Origin: Jannaschia sp. M317
Lineage (GTDB): Bacteria > Pseudomonadota > Alphaproteobacteria > Rhodobacterales > Rhodobacteraceae
Assembly (NCBI RefSeq): GCF_025141175.1
Contig: NZ_CP081155.1
Span: 2,385,001-2,449,000, forward strand
DNA: 64,000 bases
Reading direction: 5' to 3'
Position 1 is the first letter of the stretch. Each line of letters opens with the position of its first letter. Positions 17,756 to 26,384 of the stretch are shown in pieces. Both the position numbers and the translations under genes were made by a program. Under the pieces are notes generated by a model that was not told the DNA's origin, made no database searches, and saw only the letters and a list, made by a program, of their open reading frames with translations.

Positions 17756-18157
17756 ATGCAGAACATCGTCATCCTCGCCGGCAACATCGGTCAGACCCCC
17801 GAGACCCGCACCACCCAGGGCGGCACCTCGATCACCTCCTTCACCCTTGCCACCTCCCGCCCGCGCTATTCCGAAGGCCGGGTCGTCCGCGACGAGAACG
17901 GCTACCGCGTCCAGGACACCGAATGGCACCGCATCACCTGCTTCAACGGCCTCGGCAAGACGGTCCAGCAGTATTGCGAGAAGGGGATGAAGCTCCTGGT
18001 TCGCGGCCGCATCCACTACACCAAGTGGACCGATGCCGCTGGGGTGGACCGCTACGGCTGCGAGATCATCGCCGAGACGGTCGACTTCCTGACCAAGGCC
18101 AAGCAGGCCGAGGACGAGGATCCCACCTTCATCGACGATGAGGACGACCAGTCCTGA
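17756..18157 (+). CDS. ssb: Single-stranded DNA-binding protein
   Basis: The 133-aa product is an OB-fold SSB: MQNIVILAGNIGQTPETRTTQGGTSITSFTLATSR, then TEWHRITCFNGLGKTVQQYCEKGMKLLVRGRIHYTKWTDAAGVDRYGCEIIAETVDFL, and an acidic tail (EDEDPTFIDDEDDQS). It is shorter than chromosomal SSB and lacks the usual DDDIPF tip, though the tail is acidic. Element-borne SSBs protect single-stranded DNA arriving during conjugation. ATG 17756 follows ACGGAGA; an in-frame ATG at 17735 falls inside the hairpin. Confidence 0.93.
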   Translation: MQNIVILAGNIGQTPETRTTQGGTSITSFTLATSRPRYSEGRVVRDENGYRVQDTEWHRITCFNGLGKTVQQYCEKGMKLLVRGRIHYTKWTDAAGVDRYGCEIIAETVDFLTKAKQAEDEDPTFIDDEDDQS

Positions 18158-18167
18158 CACACCAACG

Positions 18168-18195
18168 AAACCCGGCGGCGCGAGCCGCCGGGTTT
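18168..18195 (+). terminator. Rho-independent terminator of ssb
   Basis: AAACCCGGCGGC (18168-18179) pairs perfectly with GCCGCCGGGTTT (18184-18195) around a GCGA tetraloop, directly after the ssb stop. The 12-bp stem ending in T residues is a convincing terminator. Confidence 0.85.
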
Positions 18196-18361
18196 CTCCG
18201 ATGGCCCTGTCCGACCCGGATCACATTTCGTATCATTCGGCGACATCCCGCCGCGCGCAGCGGCCGGATAGGCAGTGAGTCGCGCCTCGGTCGGCTCCCA
18301 CGCGATCCGGCGCCCGCAACGGCAGCTGACCGCGATGATCACTGGCAAGCCCCGGGAAATG

Positions 18362-18376
18362 CGACTAAAATAGTCG
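18362..18376. promoter_or_regulatory. Dyad upstream of XRE regulator, candidate operator
   Basis: CGACTA-AAA-TAGTCG is a perfect 6-bp inverted repeat about 43 bases before the xre start codon. Its position and size suit binding of the XRE protein it precedes (autoregulation), but this is inference from position only. Confidence 0.4.
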
Positions 18377-18418
18377 TAGTTCTGGCATGTGTGAATGGCC
18401 GGGTGGGAGGTGATCATC

Positions 18419-18667
18419 ATGATCACCGCCCGACAATCACGGGCCGCGCGCGCATTGCTGGGATGGACGCAGCAGGAGCTAGCCGATAAGGCCCTGGTAT
18501 CACTGACCGCACTGAAGAGGCTCGAATCCGAGAAGGATCTTCGTGTCTATGAGTCGACCGAGGATCAGGTGCGCCGGGTGTTCGAGGATGCAGGCATCAC
18601 CTTTCTGCGTTCGGATAAGGGTGAAGGCGTCTTGATCGACTTGAACAAGGCGGAAAAGGCCAAGTGA
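18419..18667 (+). CDS. XRE-family helix-turn-helix transcriptional regulator
   Basis: The 82-aa product has a Cro/CI-type helix-turn-helix: MITARQSRAARALLGWTQQELADKALVSLTALKRLESEKD. Its C-terminal tail (FEDAGITFLRSDKGEGVLIDL) is common in small ICE regulators that resemble Mga-linked or VirC1-box XRE proteins. GGGAGG at the normal distance supports ATG 18419. It is followed by two DUF2285-type genes, a set that recurs in related elements and is thought to control excision and transfer. Confidence 0.85.
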   Translation: MITARQSRAARALLGWTQQELADKALVSLTALKRLESEKDLRVYESTEDQVRRVFEDAGITFLRSDKGEGVLIDLNKAEKAK

Positions 18668-18755
18668 TCGTAGCCGGTTGACGTGGGTTTCGGTGGCGCG
18701 CCTGTACCAAAAGGCAACTTCGGGAGGGGGGTCGTTTCTGCGATCCTGTAGGGAC

Positions 18756-19037
18756 ATGGCACAGGGCGAGACGACATTTCTGGATGCGCCACCGGACAGC
18801 GACACGCTGACCGAGTATGACCGATCACACATGGTCCTATACCTCCGCCTGTTCGATGCTGCCGAGGAAGGTGCTGATTGGCGGGAAGTAGTCGAAGTCC
18901 TGTTCGGCCTTGATCCGAAAGCGGAACCCCAGCGCTGCAGGGGCGTCTATGATAGTCACCTTGCCCGAGCGCGCTGGATGACCGAACACGGCTATCGTGA
19001 ACTGCTCAAGAGCGGTGGTGACGGCCCGAACGGCTGA
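18756..19037 (+). CDS. DUF2285 domain DNA-binding-like protein
   Basis: The 93-aa protein contains LTEYDRSHMVLYLRLFDAAEEGADWREVVEVLFGLDPKAE followed by YDSHLARARWMTEHGYRELL, the typical DUF2285 pattern found in short regulators of Rhizobiales and Rhodobacterales ICEs. ATG 18756 follows TAGGGA; an upstream in-frame start at 18678 would add a poorly conserved basic leader. It probably acts with the neighbouring XRE and DUF6499/DUF2285 genes in transfer control; this is an inference from its genomic company. Confidence 0.75.
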   Translation: MAQGETTFLDAPPDSDTLTEYDRSHMVLYLRLFDAAEEGADWREVVEVLFGLDPKAEPQRCRGVYDSHLARARWMTEHGYRELLKSGGDGPNG

Positions 19038-19141
19038 CTCACGCCGAAACCCGCCGATACCGGCTGGGCCAGACTCCTGAAAATCAATCAATACGTGTAT
19101 AGTTTCCAGCGTTTCAAAAATGTTGGCGAACGGGATTTGTC

Positions 19142-19910
19142 ATGCCGTCGGATCGGTCCGGCTGGCGTTCCACGGCCGATTACGACTACGTCGAGCGCCT
19201 TGGCGCATCTGATCTGGCATGGGAATGGCTGCGCCGAAACAAGCACTACGCAAGAGACTACGCGACCCTTTCCAAGGCCGCACCGGACGACGCGTCTCTG
19301 AGGCAAGCGCTCCTCGACAAATGGGGGTTACGATTTCGCGGCAGATCCAAAGCTCCCAGCTCCAAAAGCCTGCGCGCTCTGGGAACCCCAGATCGATCCC
19401 TCGGTGGTCCTGCTGCAAAAGGTCCCGGAGGTCCTGGACGACGCGGCCTCACCGACGATCCTGCCCACAGGGACAACCAGACGCGCCCAAGACGGCCTCC
19501 ACCATCTTCTTGATGCCGGTGAACAACGCCGTCTCCAGATTCTTCAATCAGACCCTGACACCAATCGGCTGGTGGCGATCGTGCCGCTCGATCAGGATGG
19601 TTTCGCCCGTCTCGATGCCATCTACAGGTTGCTCGCACAGCTGCACGGCAGAAAGGTGCCTGTCGACAAACGCCTCACCCGCCAAAAGCGACTGCGTGCC
19701 AAACGCATGTTGCAGGCCTATGATGGGCGCTCGGCCGGAGCGTCGCAGCGCGAGATAGCCGAAGTGGTCTTTCGGCTATCCCGGGTCAGCCGGGACGAGT
19801 GGCAAAGCGCGCCAGAGCGCTTCGCGGTTATGGCCTTGCTGCGCGACGCGCGAAAGATGGTTGACGGGGGGTATCGTGCGCTGCTGCGCTCGAGGCGCGT
19901 GCATCGATGA
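19142..19910 (+). pseudogene. DUF6499-DUF2285 regulator broken by a +1 frameshift
   Basis: The N-terminal part reads RSGWRSTADYDYVERLGASDLAWEWLRRNKHY...LLDKWGLRF, the DUF6499 pattern. The conserved continuation (AADPKLPAPKACALWEPQIDPSVVLL...) is found only in another frame, which then runs through a full DUF2285 domain (LVAIVPLDQDGFARLDAIYRLL, KRLTRQKRLRAKRMLQAYDG, GYRALL) to 19910. Removing one C at about 19337 (TTT-C-GCG) joins the two halves exactly. So the gene carries a single inserted base. Either it is inactive, or the base is a sequencing error, or the ribosome shifts there. A restart at GTG 19404 could make the C-terminal domain alone. Confidence 0.75.
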
Positions 19911-20094
19911 AAACCCTAGCTTTGGGTATGTAGTTTACCGCAATACCAAGCCAAAACGTATCGCATTAGCGCCTGCGAAACTGACCCCGTTCTCACTTCT
20001 CCCTCGCCAAATTGCGCAGCGGGGCAACCTGCGTGTCGGCGTCGCAGGCAACGGTAAGCTAAGCGTTTGGCTTATGGCAGCTGTGTGTCGATGA

Positions 20095-20382
20095 TCAATA
20101 ACACGCCCGAAAGGAAAACTTTTCTGTCGTTCCATCGACGCGGTTAACCCAGAAGCAGCGCGTTCCGTAGTCCGCCGTTCTCACACTGAAGCTTTCAATT
20201 CCCGCGCCGATCTTTTCGGCGGCTTCGGGGTGCATATGCACGAGATGCGTGAGTATTGCGGCGTCTTCATCGGTTACCTTATCGCCTAGATCATATTTGT
20301 AGAGCATATCCTTAAGAAAGTCGTTTGCGTCCCCTTTCCTCGAGAATGAGAGCGGTCCGATTCTTACTGGCTTTGCGGGCAT
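20095..20382 (-). CDS. DUF3223 (DCL) family protein linked to Hachiman
   Basis: The 95-aa product fits DUF3223/DCL: PVRIGPLSFSRKGDANDFLKDMLYKYDLGDKVTDEDAAILTHLVHMHPEAAEKIGAGIESFSVRT, ending GTRCFWVNRVDGTTEKFSF. The family is named after plant DCL; the bacterial members are uncharacterised but often lie near restriction or defence genes. ATG 20382 has AAGGA at good distance; GTG 20388 is an alternative. It lies 18 bases downstream of hamB on the same strand, so it is probably the third gene of the hamA-hamB operon. Confidence 0.7.
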   Translation of the reverse strand: MPAKPVRIGPLSFSRKGDANDFLKDMLYKYDLGDKVTDEDAAILTHLVHMHPEAAEKIGAGIESFSVRTADYGTRCFWVNRVDGTTEKFSFRACY

Positions 20383-20400
20383 AATCACTTCCTTGCTACT

Positions 20401-23022
20401 CTATTCGCTGAGTTCCTGGCCCGCTTCCGGATCACTAAGGCCCGATACCTGTAGCGCTTCCCTGACGATAAGGTTGGGCAGGTCCATCCCGGCGAAATTC
20501 GGGCCGTGCTCATTAATCCAGGCCAGGCAGCCTTCCTTGTCCAGATCGTCGCGCGCAATCTTCTCGTACAAGGCCACCGCAGACATGCGGGAAAGCCCCA
20601 GCTCCATCAATGAAAGAAGCGTGGTGCTGGAGACGCCAAACTCAAGCGCTATCCCGATATCAAAGTCTTCATCAATCAGGTCCTCGCGGTCCGCTTCAGT
20701 CAAGAACAGACGGAGGACATCCATGTAGGCGGAAATATACTTCGGTGCTTTGAATCTTGCTGTCTCTTCCACCATGCTCATCGTTTCGCGAATGAGCACC
20801 GGGAGCCTGAACGATCTGTTGTTTCGCTGCTGATACTCTATACGCTTCCTGATAATTGCGGCCAGAGACAATCCTTTAAGCCACTCGACAACCACGAGCG
20901 CATGCAGGGGAATGAGGCCGTCGGGCAGGAATACAGGATACAGATTCTCGTTAATCCGCCGCATGACGGTGACGTACCGGTCATAGGCATCGACGCTTTC
21001 CGAGGGCGCGAGCAGCAAATTTTCGATATTTCCTTCGTACTTTCGAAAAGTCTCCAGCAAACGCTGCAGTCCCACCGCGCTAACGCCTGGGTGCCGGACT
21101 AGAATATCCTGCGTGATACTGATCAGAGCTGAGATGCCTTCGAGGCTCTTGTCGAGTTTCTGGAGCCTATCTGGAGAATGACGCTTGGCAAATGCGGCAT
21201 CGGAAAGCGTACCAAGACGAATATAAGTATTCAGGAGGTAAGCCCCGACCTGTTCGTATTCCTCGCCTTGCGTCAGATCGGCAAGGGATTCGATGTTTCT
21301 GTTCTCAAGATACGCCGCCAGTTCATCGGCGGAAGATATAACGACGTCGGTTTCTCTCTTAATCGGATATCGCGAGCGCTTCGGCACCCCGACCGGCCAT
21401 GCTTTGTCATCATTTGGATCAATACAGATGATATTTCCCTGGAATTCGTTCCCCCAGCGACCGGCCCTTCCAGCAAGATTCCAGAAGTCGTGCGGCTCCA
21501 TTGGGTTCCCACGGCCCTTCCGGGGACCGCGCACAACGATGGTTCTGCAGGAGAGATTTACCCCCTCAATCAACGTCGAGGTACAGGTCAGAAATCTTAT
21601 CTTGCCGTTGCGGAAGAGCCTTTCAATCTCGGTGCGGATGAGAGACGGCATGTTCCCATAGTGAAATGCGACACCACGTTCGACCAATGGCGCGAGCTGA
21701 TAGTTGCGGTGGACCCCTTTGCGGGCCAGATCGGCCAGGTCCAGCAATTCCTGATCATCCGCTTTTTCTGAGCCTTCCAACTGGCTGATAAGAAGCGCGA
21801 CGTCCTCCGCTTCAGCCGCACCGTTGCAATATACCAGCGTGCCGCTGCGACCGCCCGCCGCCGCGGCGATGAATGCCAGTCTCTTTTTCAGGCCCGCAGG
21901 CTTGTTCGACAGTTTGAGAGTGCCGAGTGGTATGGTTGAATCGCCCCAGACGAGGTCCAACGACCACTCCTTCGGCTTCCGGGGCACTTGCTCGGCCAGG
22001 ATCACGTTCTGCAGAACGGTCGGCATATCGGTATCGACCGACGATTTCGGCATATCGTCCGGCGCATCCTCAAGGAGTTCTCCGGGATTTTGTGTAGAAG
22101 GACTTACAAACACGACCTTCATCACCAGGTTCTGCCGTGATGCCCGCTCGATTGCATCCTGAAGTATCACACCGCGTTGATTATCTCCGATCTTGTGCGC
22201 TTCATCAACAATGAGCAGGTCTACACTGAAATTCTCCCCAAGAAGATTGGCGAGGAGATGCAAACGCTCCTGTGTGAATACGAAGACAGCTTTCTTGTCT
22301 CCTGTCGTGGAAGAGAAGTATACTTCCGTCAGCGGCAGCGACGTGATCTCGATGCCGGTATCCGACTGGCATAGCTCCTTCAGACTGAGTTCAATCTCAC
22401 TCACCAAAGCGCGGGTTGGGGCCAGGTAAACGGCGATCTTTGTCTTGCTCGTGCGAACGTGATCGAGCAGCCACTGCAAAACGAGGTAAGTTTTTCCGGA
22501 CGCGGTTGGCGCGGACGCTGAAAGCCAGCCCGCGCCGGATGAGGCGCCCGCCCATAGTTCTCTCTGAAAATCGTTGACGCCTATCCATTTTCCGCTCGAT
22601 TCAAGGAGTATCGAGTCCTCGAAACGTCTTCTGTTGGCTTCAAGGCGCATCGACACGCCCAGTCTGCCCTCAAGATCGGGAGCGATCCGGTTTCGCCGTA
22701 TTGCCAGCTCGACGGACCTGCGGTTGGACAGCTTTTCGAGGAGGACAGCCCCCGCATCCCGCACTTCCGGCGAAGTTTCGAGTGTGACGGCAGCGGTTGC
22801 GATCCGCAGCGCCGCCTCCTGATGCGCTCGTTCGGTTGATCTGGCCAAAAGGCTTCCGGCCAAAAGAAGCTGCTGCCAGTCAAAGCTCTTCTTCGGGTCG
22901 GCGGATTCATTGATTGCGTCCAAATTTGTTATCTCGGTCGCCACTGTGATCTGAGCCAACCTGATGATATCAACACGAAGCGCCTCACCTGTCAGCCAAT
23001 CAAAGAGTTCGGTATCTTTCAT
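20401..23022 (-). CDS. hamB: Hachiman helicase HamB
   Basis: The 873-aa protein is a superfamily 2 helicase with Walker A APTASGKT (171-178), the DEAH box in LLIVDEAHKIGD (273-276), motif III-like FVSPS, motif V-like TSTLIEGVNLSCRTIVVRGP and motif VI NLAGRAGRWG. Size and motif spacing suit HamB, the DNA helicase that senses and holds HamA in the Hachiman anti-phage system. It overlaps hamA by four bases and lies downstream of it, the usual order. A stand-alone repair helicase is unlikely given that partner. Confidence 0.88.
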   Translation of the reverse strand: MKDTELFDWLTGEALRVDIIRLAQITVATEITNLDAINESADPKKSFDWQQLLLAGSLLARSTERAHQEAALRIATAAVTLETSPEVRDAGAVLLEKLSNRRSVELAIRRNRIAPDLEGRLGVSMRLEANRRRFEDSILLESSGKWIGVNDFQRELWAGASSGAGWLSASAPTASGKTYLVLQWLLDHVRTSKTKIAVYLAPTRALVSEIELSLKELCQSDTGIEITSLPLTEVYFSSTTGDKKAVFVFTQERLHLLANLLGENFSVDLLIVDEAHKIGDNQRGVILQDAIERASRQNLVMKVVFVSPSTQNPGELLEDAPDDMPKSSVDTDMPTVLQNVILAEQVPRKPKEWSLDLVWGDSTIPLGTLKLSNKPAGLKKRLAFIAAAAGGRSGTLVYCNGAAEAEDVALLISQLEGSEKADDQELLDLADLARKGVHRNYQLAPLVERGVAFHYGNMPSLIRTEIERLFRNGKIRFLTCTSTLIEGVNLSCRTIVVRGPRKGRGNPMEPHDFWNLAGRAGRWGNEFQGNIICIDPNDDKAWPVGVPKRSRYPIKRETDVVISSADELAAYLENRNIESLADLTQGEEYEQVGAYLLNTYIRLGTLSDAAFAKRHSPDRLQKLDKSLEGISALISITQDILVRHPGVSAVGLQRLLETFRKYEGNIENLLLAPSESVDAYDRYVTVMRRINENLYPVFLPDGLIPLHALVVVEWLKGLSLAAIIRKRIEYQQRNNRSFRLPVLIRETMSMVEETARFKAPKYISAYMDVLRLFLTEADREDLIDEDFDIGIALEFGVSSTTLLSLMELGLSRMSAVALYEKIARDDLDKEGCLAWINEHGPNFAGMDLPNLIVREALQVSGLSDPEAGQELSE

Positions 23023-23957
23023 TTTTCGATACCCAGCGCCTTAAGGAACGATGCGCGAAACCCATCCGCCGAAGGCACTGGCACGCAGAAAAATTGAATG
23101 TCGAACTTGTCGAGCTTCTCCACCGATATTCTCTTCTTTACATTCTTCACCCATTTTTCCATTTCGTCATTCGCCGCCTTCAGGATGTCCTCCCCGATGC
23201 CCTTTGCATCATCTTTCGGATAGAAATCCGCATCGAAGGCGATAAGCGCGATCCCGCAATATTCGACCCTGTTCGATAGCGGTGAGGTTCGGTCGAAATA
23301 CTTCCGGAATGCGGCCGTAAGTTCCGGATCACTGAGATCGGCTTTGTCGCTGAGGAGCACGAGGTCCCGCTCGCGATCGGCGCCTTCGTGGTCCGTCTCC
23401 ACGAGGAAAGGTGCAAGTGACGCAAGGCAATCTCTTATGGCCGCTGTAGGGTCGCCATACACCTTTGACTCGCCCCAGAAAAGTTTGAGAAGGCCGTCTT
23501 CGTTTACAGAAGCATAGACGCCGTCCGCGCCATGGTAGTGCATGTGAGAGTCGGTCTTCAGGTCCATCTTGCAGAGCACCTGAGGCATTTTGAGAAAGCG
23601 CTCAGCGAGCAAGAAGAGGAGCATCTCGCCGCCCTCTCCGGTATTGGCAAGGTCCGTAAAGGTGCCGATTGCCTCGTGTTGCAGAGCCGCGACCGCACTT
23701 CCGGACTTGAATCTTGCGTCCCGCGCTCGCGCGTCATCCAGCCGCGATTTCGGGACGGCATAATCGATAATCGAGTTGCGCATGAATTCTGCAAGACGCT
23801 CCGGCTTAACGCGTCCGTTCCCGTCCACAGTCAGGCAATGACAGTGAAGACGGGCCACGCAGTCTTTCAATAGCACGTCCCGTTGAACAAGCTGGAGATG
23901 AACGCCCAACTCTTCCGGATCGCCCGAAACTATCTTGACCAGATCGTCTGGAAGCAC
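23019..23957 (-). CDS. hamA: Hachiman effector HamA (DUF1837)
   Basis: The 312-aa protein carries the DUF1837/HamA core: TGEGGEMLLFLLAERFLKMPQVLCKMDLKTDSHMHYHGADGV, then LLKLFWGESKVYGD and an AIRDCLASLAPFL helix. The nuclease residues of a PD-(D/E)XK fold are visible as Glu111, Asp145 and Glu163-x-Lys165. HamA degrades DNA once released or activated by HamB during phage infection. The pair is transcribed leftward from a promoter in the 519-base gap before alpA. All expected catalytic positions are present, so the system appears intact. Confidence 0.88.
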   Translation of the reverse strand: MLPDDLVKIVSGDPEELGVHLQLVQRDVLLKDCVARLHCHCLTVDGNGRVKPERLAEFMRNSIIDYAVPKSRLDDARARDARFKSGSAVAALQHEAIGTFTDLANTGEGGEMLLFLLAERFLKMPQVLCKMDLKTDSHMHYHGADGVYASVNEDGLLKLFWGESKVYGDPTAAIRDCLASLAPFLVETDHEGADRERDLVLLSDKADLSDPELTAAFRKYFDRTSPLSNRVEYCGIALIAFDADFYPKDDAKGIGEDILKAANDEMEKWVKNVKKRISVEKLDKFDIQFFCVPVPSADGFRASFLKALGIEK

Positions 23958-24476
23958 TTGCGGCAGTGGCTGTCTCCTGTCGTTTGAGGCCGGTTGTGCC
24001 GGAACCTCATGCTGCTCGGATAGAGAGTATCATGTGTTATTCCTTTGGTTTAGGTTTTTTCTTCGCGTCGCGGTGAGCGTACTTAAATGGAATACCTGCA
24101 TTGACCTGATGTCAGGAATTTCACCGCGGCCCAAACCCAATATACAGGTGCTGACCTACGACTTGACCGGCCAGCCCGCTTCGCGGTCTTTCGGTTGGAC
24201 GTGTCGAACTGCTGCATTCAGGCCGACCCGACGGCGCCTGCAACTACAAACCTTCGTCACATTTATCTGAGGACAGTCGGCACAAGTCCGGCTTCTGTCC
24301 AAGTCAATTACTACACCGCTCCTCCCAGCATTTCTGCCATTTTCTTGAGCACACCGTTTGCTGTGCGATTTCCGCACCCCCATCTTCGCACTCCATCCCA
24401 CCCGTCGCACTTCGCCATCGTGGCCCCAATCAGCCGCCACTGTCCGGCGGCCTCACGGACCCCACGGAGGCTTTCC
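23958..24476. other. Intergenic region between hamA and alpA
   Basis: This 519-base gap separates the divergent hamA and alpA starts. It is more AT-rich near hamA (TTTGGTTTAGG-type tract around 24040-24062), where the hamA promoter should lie. Close to alpA is a small GTCCG/CGGAC hairpin (about 24441-24459). I see no convincing gene. Backbone-like sequence resumes around 24420, so the right edge of the inserted Hachiman module is probably within this gap. Confidence 0.4.
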
Positions 24477-24761
24477 ATGCGACCCGATCACGCTCCCCTG
24501 CCGCCGCGCTATTTGCGCACCAAGGAGGCCGCGCAGTTTCTCAGCCTGTCGGCGCGTACGCTCGAAAAGCACCGCACCTATGGCACCGGTCCGGCCTATC
24601 ACAAGCTCGGCGGTCGCGTCGTGTATTCAATTGATGACCTCGAAGCCTGGGTCCAGCGCGGTGCCGTCACCTCGACATCCGACCCGCGCGGGGGCCGCGT
24701 GCTGCCTGCCAAACGCCATGTGCTGACCGCGAGCCCGCCTGCGGGCCGGGCCTTCCGCTGA
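24477..24761 (+). CDS. AlpA/excisionase-like helix-turn-helix protein
   Basis: The 94-aa product contains a MerR/AlpA-type winged helix: YLRTKEAAQFLSLSARTLEKHRTYGTGPAYHKLGGRVVYSIDDLEAWVQRGAVTSTSD. Such proteins are excisionases or small regulators and, in this ICE family, sit directly upstream of repA. ACGGAGG precedes ATG 24477; a longer in-frame reading from 24195 has no family resemblance. It likely regulates repA or recombination; which of the two cannot be told. Confidence 0.85.
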   Translation: MRPDHAPLPPRYLRTKEAAQFLSLSARTLEKHRTYGTGPAYHKLGGRVVYSIDDLEAWVQRGAVTSTSDPRGGRVLPAKRHVLTASPPAGRAFR

Positions 24762-24780
24762 TCCGGTCGAGGCGTCCAAG

Positions 24781-25869
24781 ATGTCCCGCATTGCGTCAGA
24801 ACGTGGCCAGCTCGATCTGTTTCACGCCCTACCGGGCGAGTTCGCCGTGCGGGACGCGCAGGACCTCATGTCCTATCCGTTCTTTTCCTTGTCCAAGAGC
24901 CATCGCACCCGACCCATCGAGTTCGCAGCGGGCGGTGTCGAAATCCGCGTCGAGGCCGTGGCCGATCATGGGATGGCCACGATCTGGGACGCCGATATCC
25001 TGATCTGGGCGGCCAGTCAGATCGTCGAGGCGCGCGACGCCGGGCTTCGCACATCGCGGCTCATGGCGGCGACGCCTTACCAAATTCTCACCTTCATCGG
25101 TCGGGGCACTTCGGCCCGCGATTATCATCGGTTGAAGGCCGCGCTGGACCGGTTGCAATCGACGACGGTCTGTACCTCGATCCGCCAGCCCACCGAAGGA
25201 CGTCGCCACCGGTTCTCCTGGATTAACGAGTGGCAAGAGCGGACCGACGCCAGCGGACGCCCCGACGGGATCGAGTTGATCGTGCCGGACTGGTTCTACC
25301 GGGCGGTCCTCGATGACGCGCTGATCCTCACCATCGACCGCGCGTACTTCGCCCTGACGGGTGGCCTCGATCGCTGGCTCTATCGCCTCGTGCGCAAGCA
25401 TGGTGGCCGCCAAAGGGCAGGGTGGCGGTTCGAGTTCCGACATCTCCACGTCAAATCCGGCAGCCTGTCACCCTTCAAACGTTTTGCCTTCGAGCTGCGG
25501 GACATCATCCGCCGCCAGCCATTGCCGGGCTATCGCCTGGCGCTCGAGATCGAGGCGCGGGGGCGGCGACTGCTCGCATTCGAGCCCTGTGGACAAGCTG
25601 TGGATGGGCTCGTGCTATCGGGAACCCCCGGTATCGTGCCATCGGGAACCGGACCCTCGTGCTATCGGGAACCCGAACCGGGTCCATCCTTTTCAAAAGA
25701 CGGCAGAATTCGCGGCCTTAACTTTGAGTCTAACAAAGAATCTAACTCTTGTTGCGCGCAGCTCGCTGGGGGCAAGTCCGCGGGCGCACGCTTTCAGCCC
25801 CTCAAAACCGGCCCATGCGAGGACGTGCCTGAGCTGCCTCTCGGCGTGCCGAGGGGGGCGAAGACATGA
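24781..25869 (+). CDS. repA: Replication initiator protein RepA
   Basis: The 362-aa protein matches the RepA initiators of alphaproteobacterial plasmids and ICEs: GQLDLFHALPGEFAVRDAQDLMSYPFFSLSKSHRTRPIEF near the N-terminus, then GMATIWDADILIWAASQIVEA, TPYQILTFIGRGTSARDYHRLKAALDRLQSTTV, and DRAYFALTGGLDRWLYRLVRKHGG. It would start replication of the excised circle. The last 90 codons are low in conservation and instead encode iteron-like DNA repeats. The stop overlaps the DUF2840 start by four bases; a parA gene usually found here in relatives is absent. Confidence 0.92.
   Translation: MSRIASERGQLDLFHALPGEFAVRDAQDLMSYPFFSLSKSHRTRPIEFAAGGVEIRVEAVADHGMATIWDADILIWAASQIVEARDAGLRTSRLMAATPYQILTFIGRGTSARDYHRLKAALDRLQSTTVCTSIRQPTEGRRHRFSWINEWQERTDASGRPDGIELIVPDWFYRAVLDDALILTIDRAYFALTGGLDRWLYRLVRKHGGRQRAGWRFEFRHLHVKSGSLSPFKRFAFELRDIIRRQPLPGYRLALEIEARGRRLLAFEPCGQAVDGLVLSGTPGIVPSGTGPSCYREPEPGPSFSKDGRIRGLNFESNKESNSCCAQLAGGKSAGARFQPLKTGPCEDVPELPLGVPRGAKT
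25611..25673 (+). repeat. Three 16-bp direct repeats within repA (candidate iterons)
   Basis: CGTGCYATCGGGAACC occurs at 25611-25626, 25635-25650 and 25658-25673, a spacing of 24 and 23 bases, roughly two helical turns. Copies 1 and 3 are identical and copy 2 differs at one base. An AT-rich tract with repeated TCTAAC follows at 25718-25748. The layout resembles RepA-binding iterons beside a melting region, placed inside the coding end of repA. Confidence 0.65.
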
Positions 25870-26384
25870 GCCCGGTCCGCTCCCAACCGCGCCAGTTTGA
25901 TGCGCAAACAGATGGACGCGATCCTGACCTAACCTTTGTCGAACTGACGTGGAAGGAAGGCCGGGTCGAGCAGTGGATTCGGTTCGGTGATCCGGTCTGC
26001 GAAGAACGCCTTGATCCTCACCGCCGCCGCTTCGGCTTCGCGCCGGGTGCCATCTTCGGGGTCAATCGCTGGGCGGCAAACACCTATGGCACAGTGTTGT
26101 CGCGCTTCGACATCCTGCGGGATGCAAGGCCCGGAACCCCGATGCAAACGCTGCCTTATCTGCGGCCCGGAGGGAACTTGCTGCTCTCCACCCATGGCTG
26201 GCCCAAGGTCGAGCGTGTGTTGCAGACCGTCGACGCCATCGAGGCGCTCGGTATCGATCCGGCAGATGCCTCGCCGGACTACTGGCGACACCTGCACAAT
26301 CGCCTGGCCACCGCGCAACCGGCCCATCTCTATACGCCCTTGCAGCACCGGGCCTGGCTCAAGCGGCGGAGCCTCTGGCTATGA
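25866..26384 (+). CDS. DUF2840 domain-containing protein
   Basis: The 172-aa product fits DUF2840: LTFVELTWKEGRVEQWIRFGDPVCEERLDPHRRRFGFAPGAIFGVNRWAANTYGTVLSRFDILRDARPG, then GGNLLLSTHGWPKVERVLQTVDAIEALGIDP. The family occurs almost only next to traF in Trb-type elements, and its function is unknown. It overlaps repA upstream and traF downstream by four bases each, showing translational coupling and part membership of the transfer operon. Confidence 0.85.
   Translation: MSPVRSQPRQFDAQTDGRDPDLTFVELTWKEGRVEQWIRFGDPVCEERLDPHRRRFGFAPGAIFGVNRWAANTYGTVLSRFDILRDARPGTPMQTLPYLRPGGNLLLSTHGWPKVERVLQTVDAIEALGIDPADASPDYWRHLHNRLATAQPAHLYTPLQHRAWLKRRSLWL

Noticed and set aside
23935..24270. Plus-strand frame overlapping the hamA start and the gap before alpA
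   Set aside because: Its product is basic and low in similarity to anything known, and the first part overlaps hamA codons.
25611..25673. CRISPR array
   Set aside because: Only three repeats with 7-8-base gaps, inside a gene and without cas genes; they fit iterons instead.
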